Positions 24,113 through 32,009 of a stretch of 64,000 nucleotides of DNA are shown one piece after another. Made by a program: the position numbers and the translations under genes. Below the pieces are notes generated by a model. The model did not search any database. It was not told the DNA's origin and saw only the letters and a program-made list of their open reading frames with translations. Each line of letters opens with the position of its first letter. Within the stretch, counting starts at the first letter, position 1. This DNA comes from JAFEDN01 sp963844565 (GTDB lineage: Bacteria; Pseudomonadota; Gammaproteobacteria; Coxiellales; Coxiellaceae), in contig CAWJON010000002.1 of NCBI GenBank assembly GCA_963844565.1, positions 868,001-932,000 of the forward strand, written 5' to 3'.

Positions 24113-25093
24113 GTGGAAAATGTACCTTCAACGAATGAGTATTTTGATGGTAATAAATATAGCAATCTGTTTCCTCCCAAAATTGTTAAAAAAAATCTTT
24201 GGCAATTTTTTAAGTGGCGTTTCCAACGTCAAACTCCTCCATGGCCAAAATGGGTGGACTTGCCGCCTTATGCCCCCTTATTGCCGCGGGTGTTCGACCG
24301 TCAATTCAGCGTTAGTTTCATCAATCATGCGACAGTGTTGATTCAGGTGGCTGGTTTAAATATTTTAACTGATCCAATTTGGTCAGAAAGATGCAGTCCC
24401 ATTAAATGGTTAGGTCCGAAAAGAGTACATGCTCCAGGCATTCCATTTTCTGAATTACCACCTATTGACATGGTACTGGTCAGTCATGATCACTATGATC
24501 ATTTAGATTTGCCGACCCTTGCTATTTTGCAACAAGAATATCAGCCCAATTTTTTTAGCGGTTTGGCGATTAGCTCTATAATTTACAAAAAAATGAAATC
24601 GGCTGACACAGTAGATCTGCAATGGTGGGAAACAATAAAAATTGATGCAAATTTATCTTTAACCTTTGTGCCGGCACAACACTGGTCTCGTCGAGGAATT
24701 TTTCATCCTAACCGAACCTTATGGGGTGGTTTTATATTAACAACGGCTGATCACACCATTTATTTTTCGGGTGATACGGGTTTTGGCCCACATGTATATG
24801 AGATAGCAAAAAAATTTCCTCAAATAACCTTAGCCATATTACCGATCGGAGCGTATGAGCCCAGGTGGTTTATGCAGCATGCGCATATAAATCCAGAAGA
24901 AGCAGTTTTAATTCACAAAATTTTAAACGCTAGATTTAGCTTGGGCGTGCATTTTAATACTTTCTCTTTAGGAGATGAAAGTTATAATCAGCCATTGGTT
25001 GATCTAAATCAGTCATTATTAAAACACGGCATTGGATCAGAGGAATTTTTTACCCTCCTGCCGGGTCAAGCTTGGCAGTTCATTGATTTGTAA
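24113..25093 (+). CDS. MBL-fold metallo-hydrolase, NAPE-PLD/UlaG-like
   Basis: GTG 24113 with GAGGGAG upstream gives 326 aa; the frame is open further upstream inside cdsA but that part reads as shadow sequence. The metallo-beta-lactamase metal site is visible: VSHDHYDHLDLPTL (HxHxDH), a second-His region with PAQHWSRRGIF, an Asp in YFSGDTGFGPH and His in GVHFNTFSLGD. FINHATVLIQVAGLNILTDPIWSERCSP is typical of NAPE-phospholipase-D-like proteins, as is AILPIGAYEPRWFMQHAHINPEEAV. Family members act on phospholipid or phosphodiester substrates; the location directly after cdsA is suggestive of a lipid-related role, but that is inference. Confidence 0.86.
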   Translation: MENVPSTNEYFDGNKYSNLFPPKIVKKNLWQFFKWRFQRQTPPWPKWVDLPPYAPLLPRVFDRQFSVSFINHATVLIQVAGLNILTDPIWSERCSPIKWLGPKRVHAPGIPFSELPPIDMVLVSHDHYDHLDLPTLAILQQEYQPNFFSGLAISSIIYKKMKSADTVDLQWWETIKIDANLSLTFVPAQHWSRRGIFHPNRTLWGGFILTTADHTIYFSGDTGFGPHVYEIAKKFPQITLAILPIGAYEPRWFMQHAHINPEEAVLIHKILNARFSLGVHFNTFSLGDESYNQPLVDLNQSLLKHGIGSEEFFTLLPGQAWQFIDL

Positions 25094-25197
25094 TCTTAAG
25101 AAACATAACCACTGTCTTCTTAATTGAAAGTTTGTTAAATTAGCGGTTTGATATCCAGTGGAAATTGGAGCTTGGTATATTGTCATTGGTATAAATT

Positions 25198-27540
25198 GTG
25201 AACAAAATAAAAACATTATTGCTTTGGATAGGATTATTATTTGCAATTCCGGTATTTGCACAAGGTTTTGTTGTTAAACAAATTCAGGTGACCGGTTTCC
25301 AAAAAATTAAAGAATCTACAATAATTAGCTATTTGCCTATTCATATTGGTCAAACCGTGACTGATAAAGATACAGTGAACATGCTTAGGGCACTGTATAA
25401 GACAGGTTTTTTTTCAGACGTGCAGTTAAGCCGGAGTAACAATACCTTAATTGTGCATGTGACTGAACGGCCTACGATTGGGCTTATTATACTGAATGGG
25501 AATAAGGAATTTACAGATAAGCAATTATTTCCCGTCTTAAAAGACCTCGGCATTTCTGAGGGCTCTCCTTTCGATGATTCTAAACTAAACACAATCACTC
25601 AGGGTTTACGAGAGCAATATCAAGAGTTGGGATATTACGCGGTTGAGATTAATACTCAAGTCACACCAGAACCAAGGAATCGAGTTGAATTAACTATTCG
25701 AATTAAAGAAGGGCCTATCGCAAAAATTAAAAGCTTGCATCTTGCGGGAAATCAAATATACCGTGAAAAAATACTGTTGAAAAATTTTCTCTTAGTACCA
25801 ACGGCTTGGTGGCGCTTATCGTTCCTGAGTAAGAACGATCGTTACTCTAAAACACAATTGTCAAAAGATTTGGAAGCATTGCGCAAATTTTATTTAGACC
25901 GTGGCTATTTACATTTCCAGGTAACTGATCAACAAATAATCATTTCTCCAGATAATAAATCTGTAAGTATACTGATTCGTATCACAGAAGGACCTCAATA
26001 TACCATTGGTGGGGTTGAACTACATGGATTATCGGCAGAATATGTGGTAGATGAACCAGTAGTTCGCCGTTTAATTGTGATAAAACCTGGCGATATATTT
26101 TCTCGTCAGCGAATTTTGAATGCTTCTGAGCGCATTAGAATTTATTTTGCAAATCGTGGTCATGCATTCCCGCTTATCAATTCTGAACCCAGAATCGATG
26201 AAGAAAAACATCTAGTTTTTTTGAACTATAGTGTAGATCCTGGTCCAAGAAGTTATGTCCGCAGAATTGATTTTACGGGTAACTCAGTGACAATGGATAC
26301 GGCTTTAAGGAATCGTCTATTACAAATGGAAGCAAGTCCTTATTCTTTAGTTGATGTTGAAACCTCAAAGCAAAAATTGGCTTTTTTACCTTATCTAAGT
26401 GATGTTACTGTTGATACGGTTCCAGTCTCTGATAAACCGGATGAAGTCGATTTGACTTATCATGTCAAGGAAGTGAACGCTGGAAAAGCCAGTATTCAGG
26501 GCGGGTATTCTACTTCTGATGGATTTATTTACGGCGCCAGCTTGTCGGAACCCAATCTTTTTGGAACTGGCAAATTCGGCTCATTATCCTTTAATGCTAG
26601 CCAATTTCAAAAAAGTTATAGCTTCAACTATGTTAACCCATACTATACTACTTATGGGGTTAGCCGTGGCATTACCGTCTTTTCAACAGTAACCACTCCA
26701 AGCTCCGCGTTAAACTTAGTCAATTATACGATGGATGGGTATGGTTTTGCCGTTACCTATGGAATTCCAGTTTCTTTAAATAATCGTATTAGCTTTGGAT
26801 ATGGATATACTTATATCAATATCCATGGGACGAATGGTGAAGATAATTCGCCTAATATCACTGATTTTCTTCATGAGCACAAACCGCCTTACAACCAAGT
26901 TAAGTTGACCTCCAGTTGGATATACAACACCTTAGATCGCTCCGATGCACCAACTCGTGGGATAAGCCAGTTATTGGGTGTTGAGTTGGGAGTTCCAATC
27001 GTAAGCTCTAGTTTAAGTTACTACAAATTTAGCGAGGATTTTAGATACTATTATCCGCTTGGTTACGGATTTATTTTAAATCCCCATACTTCTTTGGGCT
27101 ATGGAAACGGTTACGGAAATGTAAATACACTCCCATTCTTTTTAAATTATTATGGTGGAGGGCCTGATTCGTTGCCTGGTTATGCACCTAACAGTCTCGG
27201 CCCCAAAAATCCTCTTGATACCGATCAATCATTGGGAGGCAACTTAAAAATTTTGGGTGGGATGAACTTTATATTCCCTAATTTTACCAGTAAAATACGG
27301 ACAGCCATTACATTTGATGCAGGTAATATTTATCAAACTGTTCATATTGATGGTGGTGAAGGTCCAGATCAAATTGATTATGAATCAATGGACTTCAAGA
27401 CACTTCGCATGGCGGTTGGATTGGCCGCTATATGGTATTCCCCAATGGGGCCTTTAGAATTTAGCGCTTCACAAGCTATTAACAATAAAGCTTCTGATCA
27501 TCTCGAATGGTTTGGCTTTGCTTTTGGAGGCAGTATATAA
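25198..27540 (+). CDS. bamA: Outer membrane protein assembly factor BamA
   Basis: BamA is the Omp85 protein that folds beta-barrels into the outer membrane. The 780-aa product starts with a signal peptide (MNKIKTLLLWIGLLFAIPVFAQG), then about five POTRA domains (residues ~22-420; for example FVVKQIQVTGFQKIKESTI and SYVRRIDFTGNSVTMDTALRNRLLQMEASPYS), and a C-terminal 16-strand barrel with a glycine-rich FGTGKFGSLSFNASQ and the conserved loop-6 region. The protein ends FGFAFGGSI, with no terminal aromatic. GTG 25198 has a weak ribosome-binding site. It heads the bamA-ompH-lpxD-fabZ-lpxA block. Confidence 0.95.
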   Translation: MNKIKTLLLWIGLLFAIPVFAQGFVVKQIQVTGFQKIKESTIISYLPIHIGQTVTDKDTVNMLRALYKTGFFSDVQLSRSNNTLIVHVTERPTIGLIILNGNKEFTDKQLFPVLKDLGISEGSPFDDSKLNTITQGLREQYQELGYYAVEINTQVTPEPRNRVELTIRIKEGPIAKIKSLHLAGNQIYREKILLKNFLLVPTAWWRLSFLSKNDRYSKTQLSKDLEALRKFYLDRGYLHFQVTDQQIIISPDNKSVSILIRITEGPQYTIGGVELHGLSAEYVVDEPVVRRLIVIKPGDIFSRQRILNASERIRIYFANRGHAFPLINSEPRIDEEKHLVFLNYSVDPGPRSYVRRIDFTGNSVTMDTALRNRLLQMEASPYSLVDVETSKQKLAFLPYLSDVTVDTVPVSDKPDEVDLTYHVKEVNAGKASIQGGYSTSDGFIYGASLSEPNLFGTGKFGSLSFNASQFQKSYSFNYVNPYYTTYGVSRGITVFSTVTTPSSALNLVNYTMDGYGFAVTYGIPVSLNNRISFGYGYTYINIHGTNGEDNSPNITDFLHEHKPPYNQVKLTSSWIYNTLDRSDAPTRGISQLLGVELGVPIVSSSLSYYKFSEDFRYYYPLGYGFILNPHTSLGYGNGYGNVNTLPFFLNYYGGGPDSLPGYAPNSLGPKNPLDTDQSLGGNLKILGGMNFIFPNFTSKIRTAITFDAGNIYQTVHIDGGEGPDQIDYESMDFKTLRMAVGLAAIWYSPMGPLEFSASQAINNKASDHLEWFGFAFGGSI

Positions 27541-27578
27541 TAGAACGCTCAACTTAATTACAAAGTTGGAATAGGTTT

Positions 27579-27617
27579 GGGTTGTACCACAACCCTTTGA
27601 TAGGGTTAGATTTTTTT
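27579..27617 (+). promoter_or_regulatory. Overlapping mutually exclusive hairpins between bamA and ompH
   Basis: Stem 1 pairs GGGTTGT (27579-27585) with ACAACCC (27589-27595). Stem 2 pairs AACCCT (27591-27596) with AGGGTT (27602-27607), followed shortly by a T-run (27611-27617). Stem 2 plus T-run looks like a weak terminator; stem 1 would block it because they share bases. The pair could act as a terminator/antiterminator switch setting ompH expression relative to bamA. Confidence 0.4.
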
Positions 27618-27633
27618 ATTTTGGGAGAAAAAA

Positions 27634-28149
27634 ATGATGAAAAAAATCATGTTATTTGTGGCCGTTAACGTATTCGCAATAGGTTCAGTCACCGCATTGG
27701 CAGGAAATGTAGCAACGATTGATATGCAACAAATTTTTCAAAATTCCAAGCAAGTTAAGCAAATTAACGATGGGTTGGAAAAAAGATTTGCTTCACAAAA
27801 AAGTAGTGTAGAGGCTTTAAGTAAAGATCTTCAAGCTAATATGGATAAATACAAGAAAAATGTAACCGTGATGGATGCGAAAACAGCAGATAATTTAAAG
27901 AATACTATTCGTGATGAGGAGCAAAAATTACAACAGCAACAAACGGAACTTCAACGTCAGCTGTTTGACGCTCAAAATAAAGAAATGACAACATTATTAG
28001 ATCAAATTAAAACGATCATTAAGAATATGTCTTCTACTCAAGATTTTGACGTTGTGTTACCTAAAAATGCTCTGTTGTATTCCAAAGATAGTTTAGATAT
28101 CACCAGTAAAGTATTGGAAGGTTTAGACAAGGGAACTACTTCTAAATAG
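27634..28149 (+). CDS. skp: OmpH/Skp family periplasmic chaperone
   Basis: Skp trimers hold unfolded outer-membrane proteins on their way to Bam. The 171-aa protein has a signal peptide (MMKKIMLFVAVNVFAIGSVTALAG), then the ATIDMQQIFQNSKQVKQINDGLEK block and a long charged, Gln-rich coiled coil (residues ~45-125) typical of OmpH. The position directly after bamA, before lpxD, matches the conserved gene order. It ends with a TAG codon. An upstream GGGAGAAAA provides a good ribosome-binding site. Confidence 0.92.
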   Translation: MMKKIMLFVAVNVFAIGSVTALAGNVATIDMQQIFQNSKQVKQINDGLEKRFASQKSSVEALSKDLQANMDKYKKNVTVMDAKTADNLKNTIRDEEQKLQQQQTELQRQLFDAQNKEMTTLLDQIKTIIKNMSSTQDFDVVLPKNALLYSKDSLDITSKVLEGLDKGTTSK

Positions 28150-28166
28150 GGTTTTTAATCGAAAAA

Positions 28167-28195
28167 GGTGACTGTCATTCAAAGTGACGGTCACC
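28167..28195 (+). promoter_or_regulatory. Hairpin between ompH and lpxD
   Basis: GGTGAC and GTCA on the left pair with TGAC and GTCACC on the right, with one mismatch and a 7-nt loop. It sits 14 bases before ATG of lpxD. No T-run follows, so it is not a classical terminator; it might mask or process the lpxD leader. Confidence 0.35.
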
Positions 28196-28208
28196 TGCAT
28201 CAAATAAT

Positions 28209-29240
28209 ATGATTTCTTTTAAATTACAAGAGATAGCACAAAAAATTCATGCAGATCTACAGGGTGATCCTGAATGCCGAATTTACCGCGTAGAACCTTT
28301 GTCTGCAGCAGGGCCGGGAGCAATTAGCTTTCTTGCGAATCCTAAATACCAATCACATCTGTCTAAAACTCAAGCTTCAGCTGTGATTTTACGCAAGGAA
28401 CAACTAGAAAAATGTTCCACCAATGCGTTGATCGTTCCTAATCCTGAGCTGGCTATTGCTAAGGTGTTATCATTTATTTATCCTGATCCGCCCACAGAAT
28501 CAGGCGTTCATCCCAGCGCGATGATAGAAAAAAATTGCGAAATTGATCACAGCGTCAGCATTGGACCCTATTGTGTGATCGAAGAAGGTGTTTGTATTAA
28601 AGCGAACACGATTGTTGGAGCTGGCACGTTTATCGGCAGAAATGTGCAAATAGGACATAACTGTAAAATTTATCCTCACGTCAACATATATTATGATGTG
28701 CAGGTGGGTGATGAAGTGATTATTCACAGTGGAGCAGTGATTGGCGCCGATGGGTTTGGTTTAGCACATGATGGTCAAAAATGGGTTAAAATTCCGCAAA
28801 TTGGTACGGTTATAATTGGTAATGCGGTAGAAATTGGCGCCAACACCACAATAGATCGAGGCGCGCTGCAGAATACGACGATTGGTGATGGCGTCAAAAT
28901 CGATAATTTAGTGCAGGTTGCTCATAACGTAAAAATTGGAGATCATACGGCCATTGCAGCGTGTACAGCTATCGCGGGCAGCACAGAAATTGGAAAATAT
29001 TGCATGATAGGTGGTGGAAGTTGTATTTCTGGACATATAAAAATTTGCAATGGCGTTGTTATTGGCGGAATGGGGGGTGTTGCTCGATCCATCGATGAAC
29101 CCGGTATGTATTCCTCAGGCACTGTAGTGCAAAAAAATAGTGCTTGGCGCCGAAATATGTTAAGATTTAACCAATTAGATGAGTTCGCTAAACGGCTTAG
29201 TAAACTGGAGAAACTTTATAAAGAGTCAGATGGACATTGA
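28209..29240 (+). CDS. lpxD: UDP-3-O-(3-hydroxyacyl)glucosamine N-acyltransferase
   Basis: LpxD adds the N-linked hydroxyacyl chain in lipid A synthesis. The 343-aa product has the N-terminal uridine-binding domain (VEPLSAAGPGAISFLANPKY), the left-handed beta-helix of hexapeptide repeats (about residues 100-290, including GAVIGADGFGLAHDGQKWVKIPQIGTV) and a C-terminal helix. The catalytic His is in NLVQVAHNVKIGDHTAIA. Its last 11 bases overlap fabZ. No strong Shine-Dalgarno is seen before ATG 28209. Confidence 0.95.
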   Translation: MISFKLQEIAQKIHADLQGDPECRIYRVEPLSAAGPGAISFLANPKYQSHLSKTQASAVILRKEQLEKCSTNALIVPNPELAIAKVLSFIYPDPPTESGVHPSAMIEKNCEIDHSVSIGPYCVIEEGVCIKANTIVGAGTFIGRNVQIGHNCKIYPHVNIYYDVQVGDEVIIHSGAVIGADGFGLAHDGQKWVKIPQIGTVIIGNAVEIGANTTIDRGALQNTTIGDGVKIDNLVQVAHNVKIGDHTAIAACTAIAGSTEIGKYCMIGGGSCISGHIKICNGVVIGGMGGVARSIDEPGMYSSGTVVQKNSAWRRNMLRFNQLDEFAKRLSKLEKLYKESDGH

Positions 29241-29664
29241 ACAAATTAGACGATATTTACCTCATCGTTATCCATTTTTGATGATAGATCGTGTCGTCGA
29301 AGTTATTCCTGGAAAATCTCTAACCGCCATTAAAAATGTTACTATTAATGAACCTTTTTTTTCAGGGCACTTTCCTAAACAATCTGTTATGCCTGGTGTG
29401 TTATTGATAGAAGCAATGGCACAAGCTTCAGGTATTTTAATTTATCAAACTTTAGGAATTTTCCCGGAAACAGAATTATATTTTTTAGCGGGAATCGATA
29501 ATGCGCGGTTTAAACGTTTGGTTATCCCGGGTGATCAACTAACTTTACATATTGAATTAGGTAAACATCGATTGGATTTATGGAAATTTAAAGGGACTGC
29601 GATGGTACAAAATGAAATAGCTTGTGTAGCAGAATTTATGAATATCAAGGAAAACGAAGAATGA
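29230..29664 (+). CDS. fabZ: 3-hydroxyacyl-[ACP] dehydratase FabZ
   Basis: FabZ dehydrates 3-hydroxyacyl-ACP in fatty acid elongation. ATG 29230 (MDIEQIRRYLPHRYPFLMIDRV) lies inside the end of lpxD and gives 144 aa, the family length. The catalytic His is in FSGHFPKQSVMPGVLLIEAMAQASG, with the Glu in the same block. It overlaps the next gene as ATGA, so lpxD, fabZ and lpxA are translationally coupled, balancing the hydroxyacyl-ACP pool between fatty acid and lipid A synthesis as in E. coli. Confidence 0.96.
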   Translation: MDIEQIRRYLPHRYPFLMIDRVVEVIPGKSLTAIKNVTINEPFFSGHFPKQSVMPGVLLIEAMAQASGILIYQTLGIFPETELYFLAGIDNARFKRLVIPGDQLTLHIELGKHRLDLWKFKGTAMVQNEIACVAEFMNIKENEE

Positions 29665-30485
29665 TAGACTCACGCGCCGTCATTGATTCCAGTGCGAAAA
29701 TTGCTCGTGGTGTAAGTATTGGTCCATTTTCGGTGATTGGCCCTGACGTTGAGATTGCGGAAGGCACAAAGTTAGGTTCGCACGTGTTGGTAGCTAAAAA
29801 TACTCGTATTGGAAAAAACAATCTTATTTATGATTTTGCTTCAATTGGTGGTGACCCTCAGGATTTAACCATCCAAAATAAAGAAACTTATTTGGAAATA
29901 GGGAATGCCAATATTTTCCGAGAATTTTGTACAGTTAATCGCGGCTCAAATAAAGTCGCTAATGGTGGAACCACCCGCGTTGGTAATCATAATCTTTTTA
30001 TGGCTTATATTCATATTGCTCATGATTGCATTTTAGGTAGCCATATTATTTTTGCGAATAATGCTTCTATAGCTGGACATGTAATTGTAGATGATTATGC
30101 TAATTTAGCTGCTTTCGCTGGCGTGCATCAGTTTTGTCGAATTGGTAGTTACACTTATTTAGGACGAGCAACCAAAGTGTCACAAGACATTTTGCCGTAT
30201 ATGTTGGTAACTGGAAATCCAGGCTCTCCGGTCAGTTTGAATCTGGTAGGATTAAAACGCCAAAATGTTTCTCGCGAACTCATGCGTATTCTTAAACATA
30301 TTTATCATCTTTTGTATCGTCGGGATTTAAAATTTACGGAAATTCGTGATGCAATTGCAGAATTTGCTAAAGCTCATCCTGAAATTAATGTGTTTCTCGA
30401 CATGATAGACAATTCTCAACGCGGAATCGCGCGCCCAAAATTACGAAGATCATTGGCCGAGTCACCTCTCGCCGAAGCTGATTAA
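29661..30485 (+). CDS. lpxA: UDP-N-acetylglucosamine acyltransferase LpxA
   Basis: LpxA carries out the first acylation of UDP-GlcNAc in lipid A synthesis. ATG 29661 overlaps the fabZ stop and gives 274 aa. The hexapeptide beta-helix starts with VIDSSAKIARGVSIGPFSVIG; the active-site His is in MAYIHIAHDCILGSHIIFANN, and family residues follow in AFAGVHQFCRIGSYTYLGRATKVSQDILPYMLVTGNP. The C-terminal helical domain is complete. lpxB, which usually follows, is absent; a dispersed repeat and a toxin-antitoxin pair come next. Confidence 0.96.
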   Translation: MIDSRAVIDSSAKIARGVSIGPFSVIGPDVEIAEGTKLGSHVLVAKNTRIGKNNLIYDFASIGGDPQDLTIQNKETYLEIGNANIFREFCTVNRGSNKVANGGTTRVGNHNLFMAYIHIAHDCILGSHIIFANNASIAGHVIVDDYANLAAFAGVHQFCRIGSYTYLGRATKVSQDILPYMLVTGNPGSPVSLNLVGLKRQNVSRELMRILKHIYHLLYRRDLKFTEIRDAIAEFAKAHPEINVFLDMIDNSQRGIARPKLRRSLAESPLAEAD

Positions 30486-30507
30486 TAACTTACGTATTGT
30501 TGTACAA

Positions 30508-30543
30508 AACCCCAGTTTTGAATTTAATCGATTTAAAATCAAA
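30508..30543 (+). repeat. Dispersed ~40-bp repeat, copy 3
   Basis: Same sequence family as 3440-3480 and 18150-18189 (AACCCCAGTTTTGAATTTAA...). It begins 23 bp after the lpxA stop. Confidence 0.72.
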
Positions 30544-30649
30544 TGTCATTTCTAAGCTATTGAAAAATAAAAGGAGAATCTGGATAATTTGGCTAGGGTT
30601 TTTGGCCAGTCCTGTTGGCTATATTGGTTAGTTGCATCTTATCCACTTT

Positions 30650-30684
30650 TTACGTATAATACATAATATAGGTAAGATACGTAA
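30650..30684. promoter_or_regulatory. Promoter/operator of the toxin-antitoxin pair
   Basis: TTACGTAT at 30650-30657 is a perfect inverted match to ATACGTAA at 30677-30684, and each half contains the palindrome TACGTA. A TATAAT box (30655-30660) overlaps the left half. This fits an autoregulatory operator bound by a Phd/YefM-type antitoxin, 19 bp before the antitoxin start. Confidence 0.55.
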
Positions 30685-30702
30685 ATTAATTGTGAGGTCT
30701 CT

Positions 30703-30933
30703 ATGAAAGCAACTGCAACTGAATTAAATAAACACCCTGGGAAATATCTTAATCAAGCGATTAAAGAACCAGTCATCATTGAAAAAGCAGGCCATCCGGT
30801 GGCCGTCATGGTTTCTTATGAGCGCTATTTGATGCTGGAGGATGCGTATTGGGGAGAATTAGCCAGTCTCGCCGATAAAGATAAGACTTTAGGGGTTAAA
30901 AAGAGTATGGATTTTCTCCTAGGCGATAAATAA
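30703..30933 (+). CDS. Phd/YefM-family antitoxin
   Basis: A 76-aa protein with the N-terminal Phd/YefM DNA-binding fold: MKATATELNKHPGKYLNQAI followed by KEPVIIEKAGHPVAVMVSYERYLMLED, the classic pattern. The C-terminal half, which would wrap the toxin, is short and charged. It is followed by a RelE/ParE-type toxin with a one-base overlap (stop TAA ends at 30933, the toxin ATG starts there). Antitoxins of this type repress their own promoter together with the toxin, which agrees with the TACGTA inverted repeat upstream. Confidence 0.9.
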   Translation: MKATATELNKHPGKYLNQAIKEPVIIEKAGHPVAVMVSYERYLMLEDAYWGELASLADKDKTLGVKKSMDFLLGDK

Positions 30934-31211
30934 TGCCGAAGATTGACCTCAAGCCCAAGGCCAAAAAATTCATTGAATCTTTACCACCCAAGCATAAAAG
31001 GCAAGTCAAAGATCACATCTTATCGTTGGCGGATAACCCAATGCCTCACGATGTTAAAAAACTAATTGGTTATGAAAATTATCTCAGAACTGACATTGGC
31101 GAGTATCGCGTCATTTATCGCTATGAGCATAACCCAGATATTGTCATTGTGGTGTTAGTGGGTAAACGCAACGGTGATGAAATTTATCGAATTGCCAAAA
31201 GGGTTTTGTAA
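30933..31211 (+). CDS. RelE/ParE-family toxin
   Basis: A 92-aa toxin of the RelE/ParE superfamily. The pattern is PKAKKFIESLPPKHKRQVKDHILSLADNP (two helices), then KKLIGYENYLRTDIGEYRVIYRYE (the L-x-G-x-x-x-x-R-x-x-x-G-x-Y-R-V-x-Y core) and VLVGKRNGDEIYRIAKRVL (C-terminal strand and basic helix). RelE-type members cleave mRNA on the ribosome, ParE-type members poison gyrase. The C-terminal GKR-x-x-x-x-YR pattern resembles the mRNase group, but this is not decisive. Complete and apparently intact. Confidence 0.9.
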   Translation: MPKIDLKPKAKKFIESLPPKHKRQVKDHILSLADNPMPHDVKKLIGYENYLRTDIGEYRVIYRYEHNPDIVIVVLVGKRNGDEIYRIAKRVL

Positions 31212-31360
31212 AAACATTGCGAAAGATGGCTTTTTATCCCAATACCGTAAATTTTCTTTATACTATGCGTATGATGCTAATTTCACGTAATTTTTAGACT
31301 GGACATTTTAAAACTGCAATTTTCTGTTCATCTAGATAAAGGAGTAGAAACTAAACTCTT

Positions 31361-31967
31361 ATGATTTATCAAAGAGCGGACAGGAATGGAATGAAAAAAC
31401 CATTGTCTGAGATATTGACAAAGATCTCTCCTCTTTTTCGGTATAATATTCTCATGGATCGCTCAAATAACAAGAATTATGCAGTAATTTTACATAATTA
31501 ACCCATGATTCCAACAGCTTGGATACTTTTGACAAGAAATTTTTTTCATGCCTATGAAACAAAAGAATGGCAGTCTAAACATAAGGAAATTTTTTCTTAT
31601 CTAGTAGAAGATGTTTATCTTGAAGAAATAAATTTTTCTATAATATGTATGGAAAAAAGAGCTTCAATGCTTGCTTTGGTAGTTCCTAGCTTGAATAAAC
31701 TCAGCACATTGAGCAAGGTTAAATTAGATACTCTTCATTATTTTGATGATGAAGACCACCGAAAATACGGCGAACAAGCACCAATAAATCCAGCCACACC
31801 AATGAGTGAGCCTGTAAGCGTACCGGTGGGTTTGTTCTAGTATTAATGAGGAAAATGAAAATAATAATCAGGGTCAAAACCCAATTCATCGAGATCAGCA
31901 ACAGACTTTATTACAGTCAGTAGTAACGTCACCACAAGAAACAACTGTCAACATTTTGACACAATAA
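31361..31967 (+). pseudogene. Broken gene of unknown function
   Basis: From ATG 31361 the frame reads 46 codons, ends at TAA 31499-31501, and then stays open in the same frame (...PMIPTAWILLTRNFFHAYETKEW...) to TAG 31838-31840. Just after, another frame reads SSINEENENNNQGQNPIHRD... to TAA 31965-31967, a hydrophilic tail that continues the style of the preceding Pro/Ser-rich end. One nonsense codon and one frameshift of a ~200-aa protein explain this. No family recognised. The part at 31505-31840 (111 aa) may be called as a gene on its own. A TATAAT sequence at 31442-31447 lies inside the frame. Confidence 0.45.
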
Positions 31968-32009
31968 CTGTGACCGATGTTTTCTTTTAAATATGGATAG
32001 GGTTACATT

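Noticed and set aside
28167..28195. Hairpin before lpxD as a rho-independent terminator
   Set aside because: No T-run follows on the plus strand and lpxD begins 14 bases later; listed only as a possible regulatory hairpin.
31415..31447. TTGACA and TATAAT as a sigma-70 promoter
   Set aside because: Spacing is 21 bp, too long for a normal promoter, and both lie inside the broken open frame.
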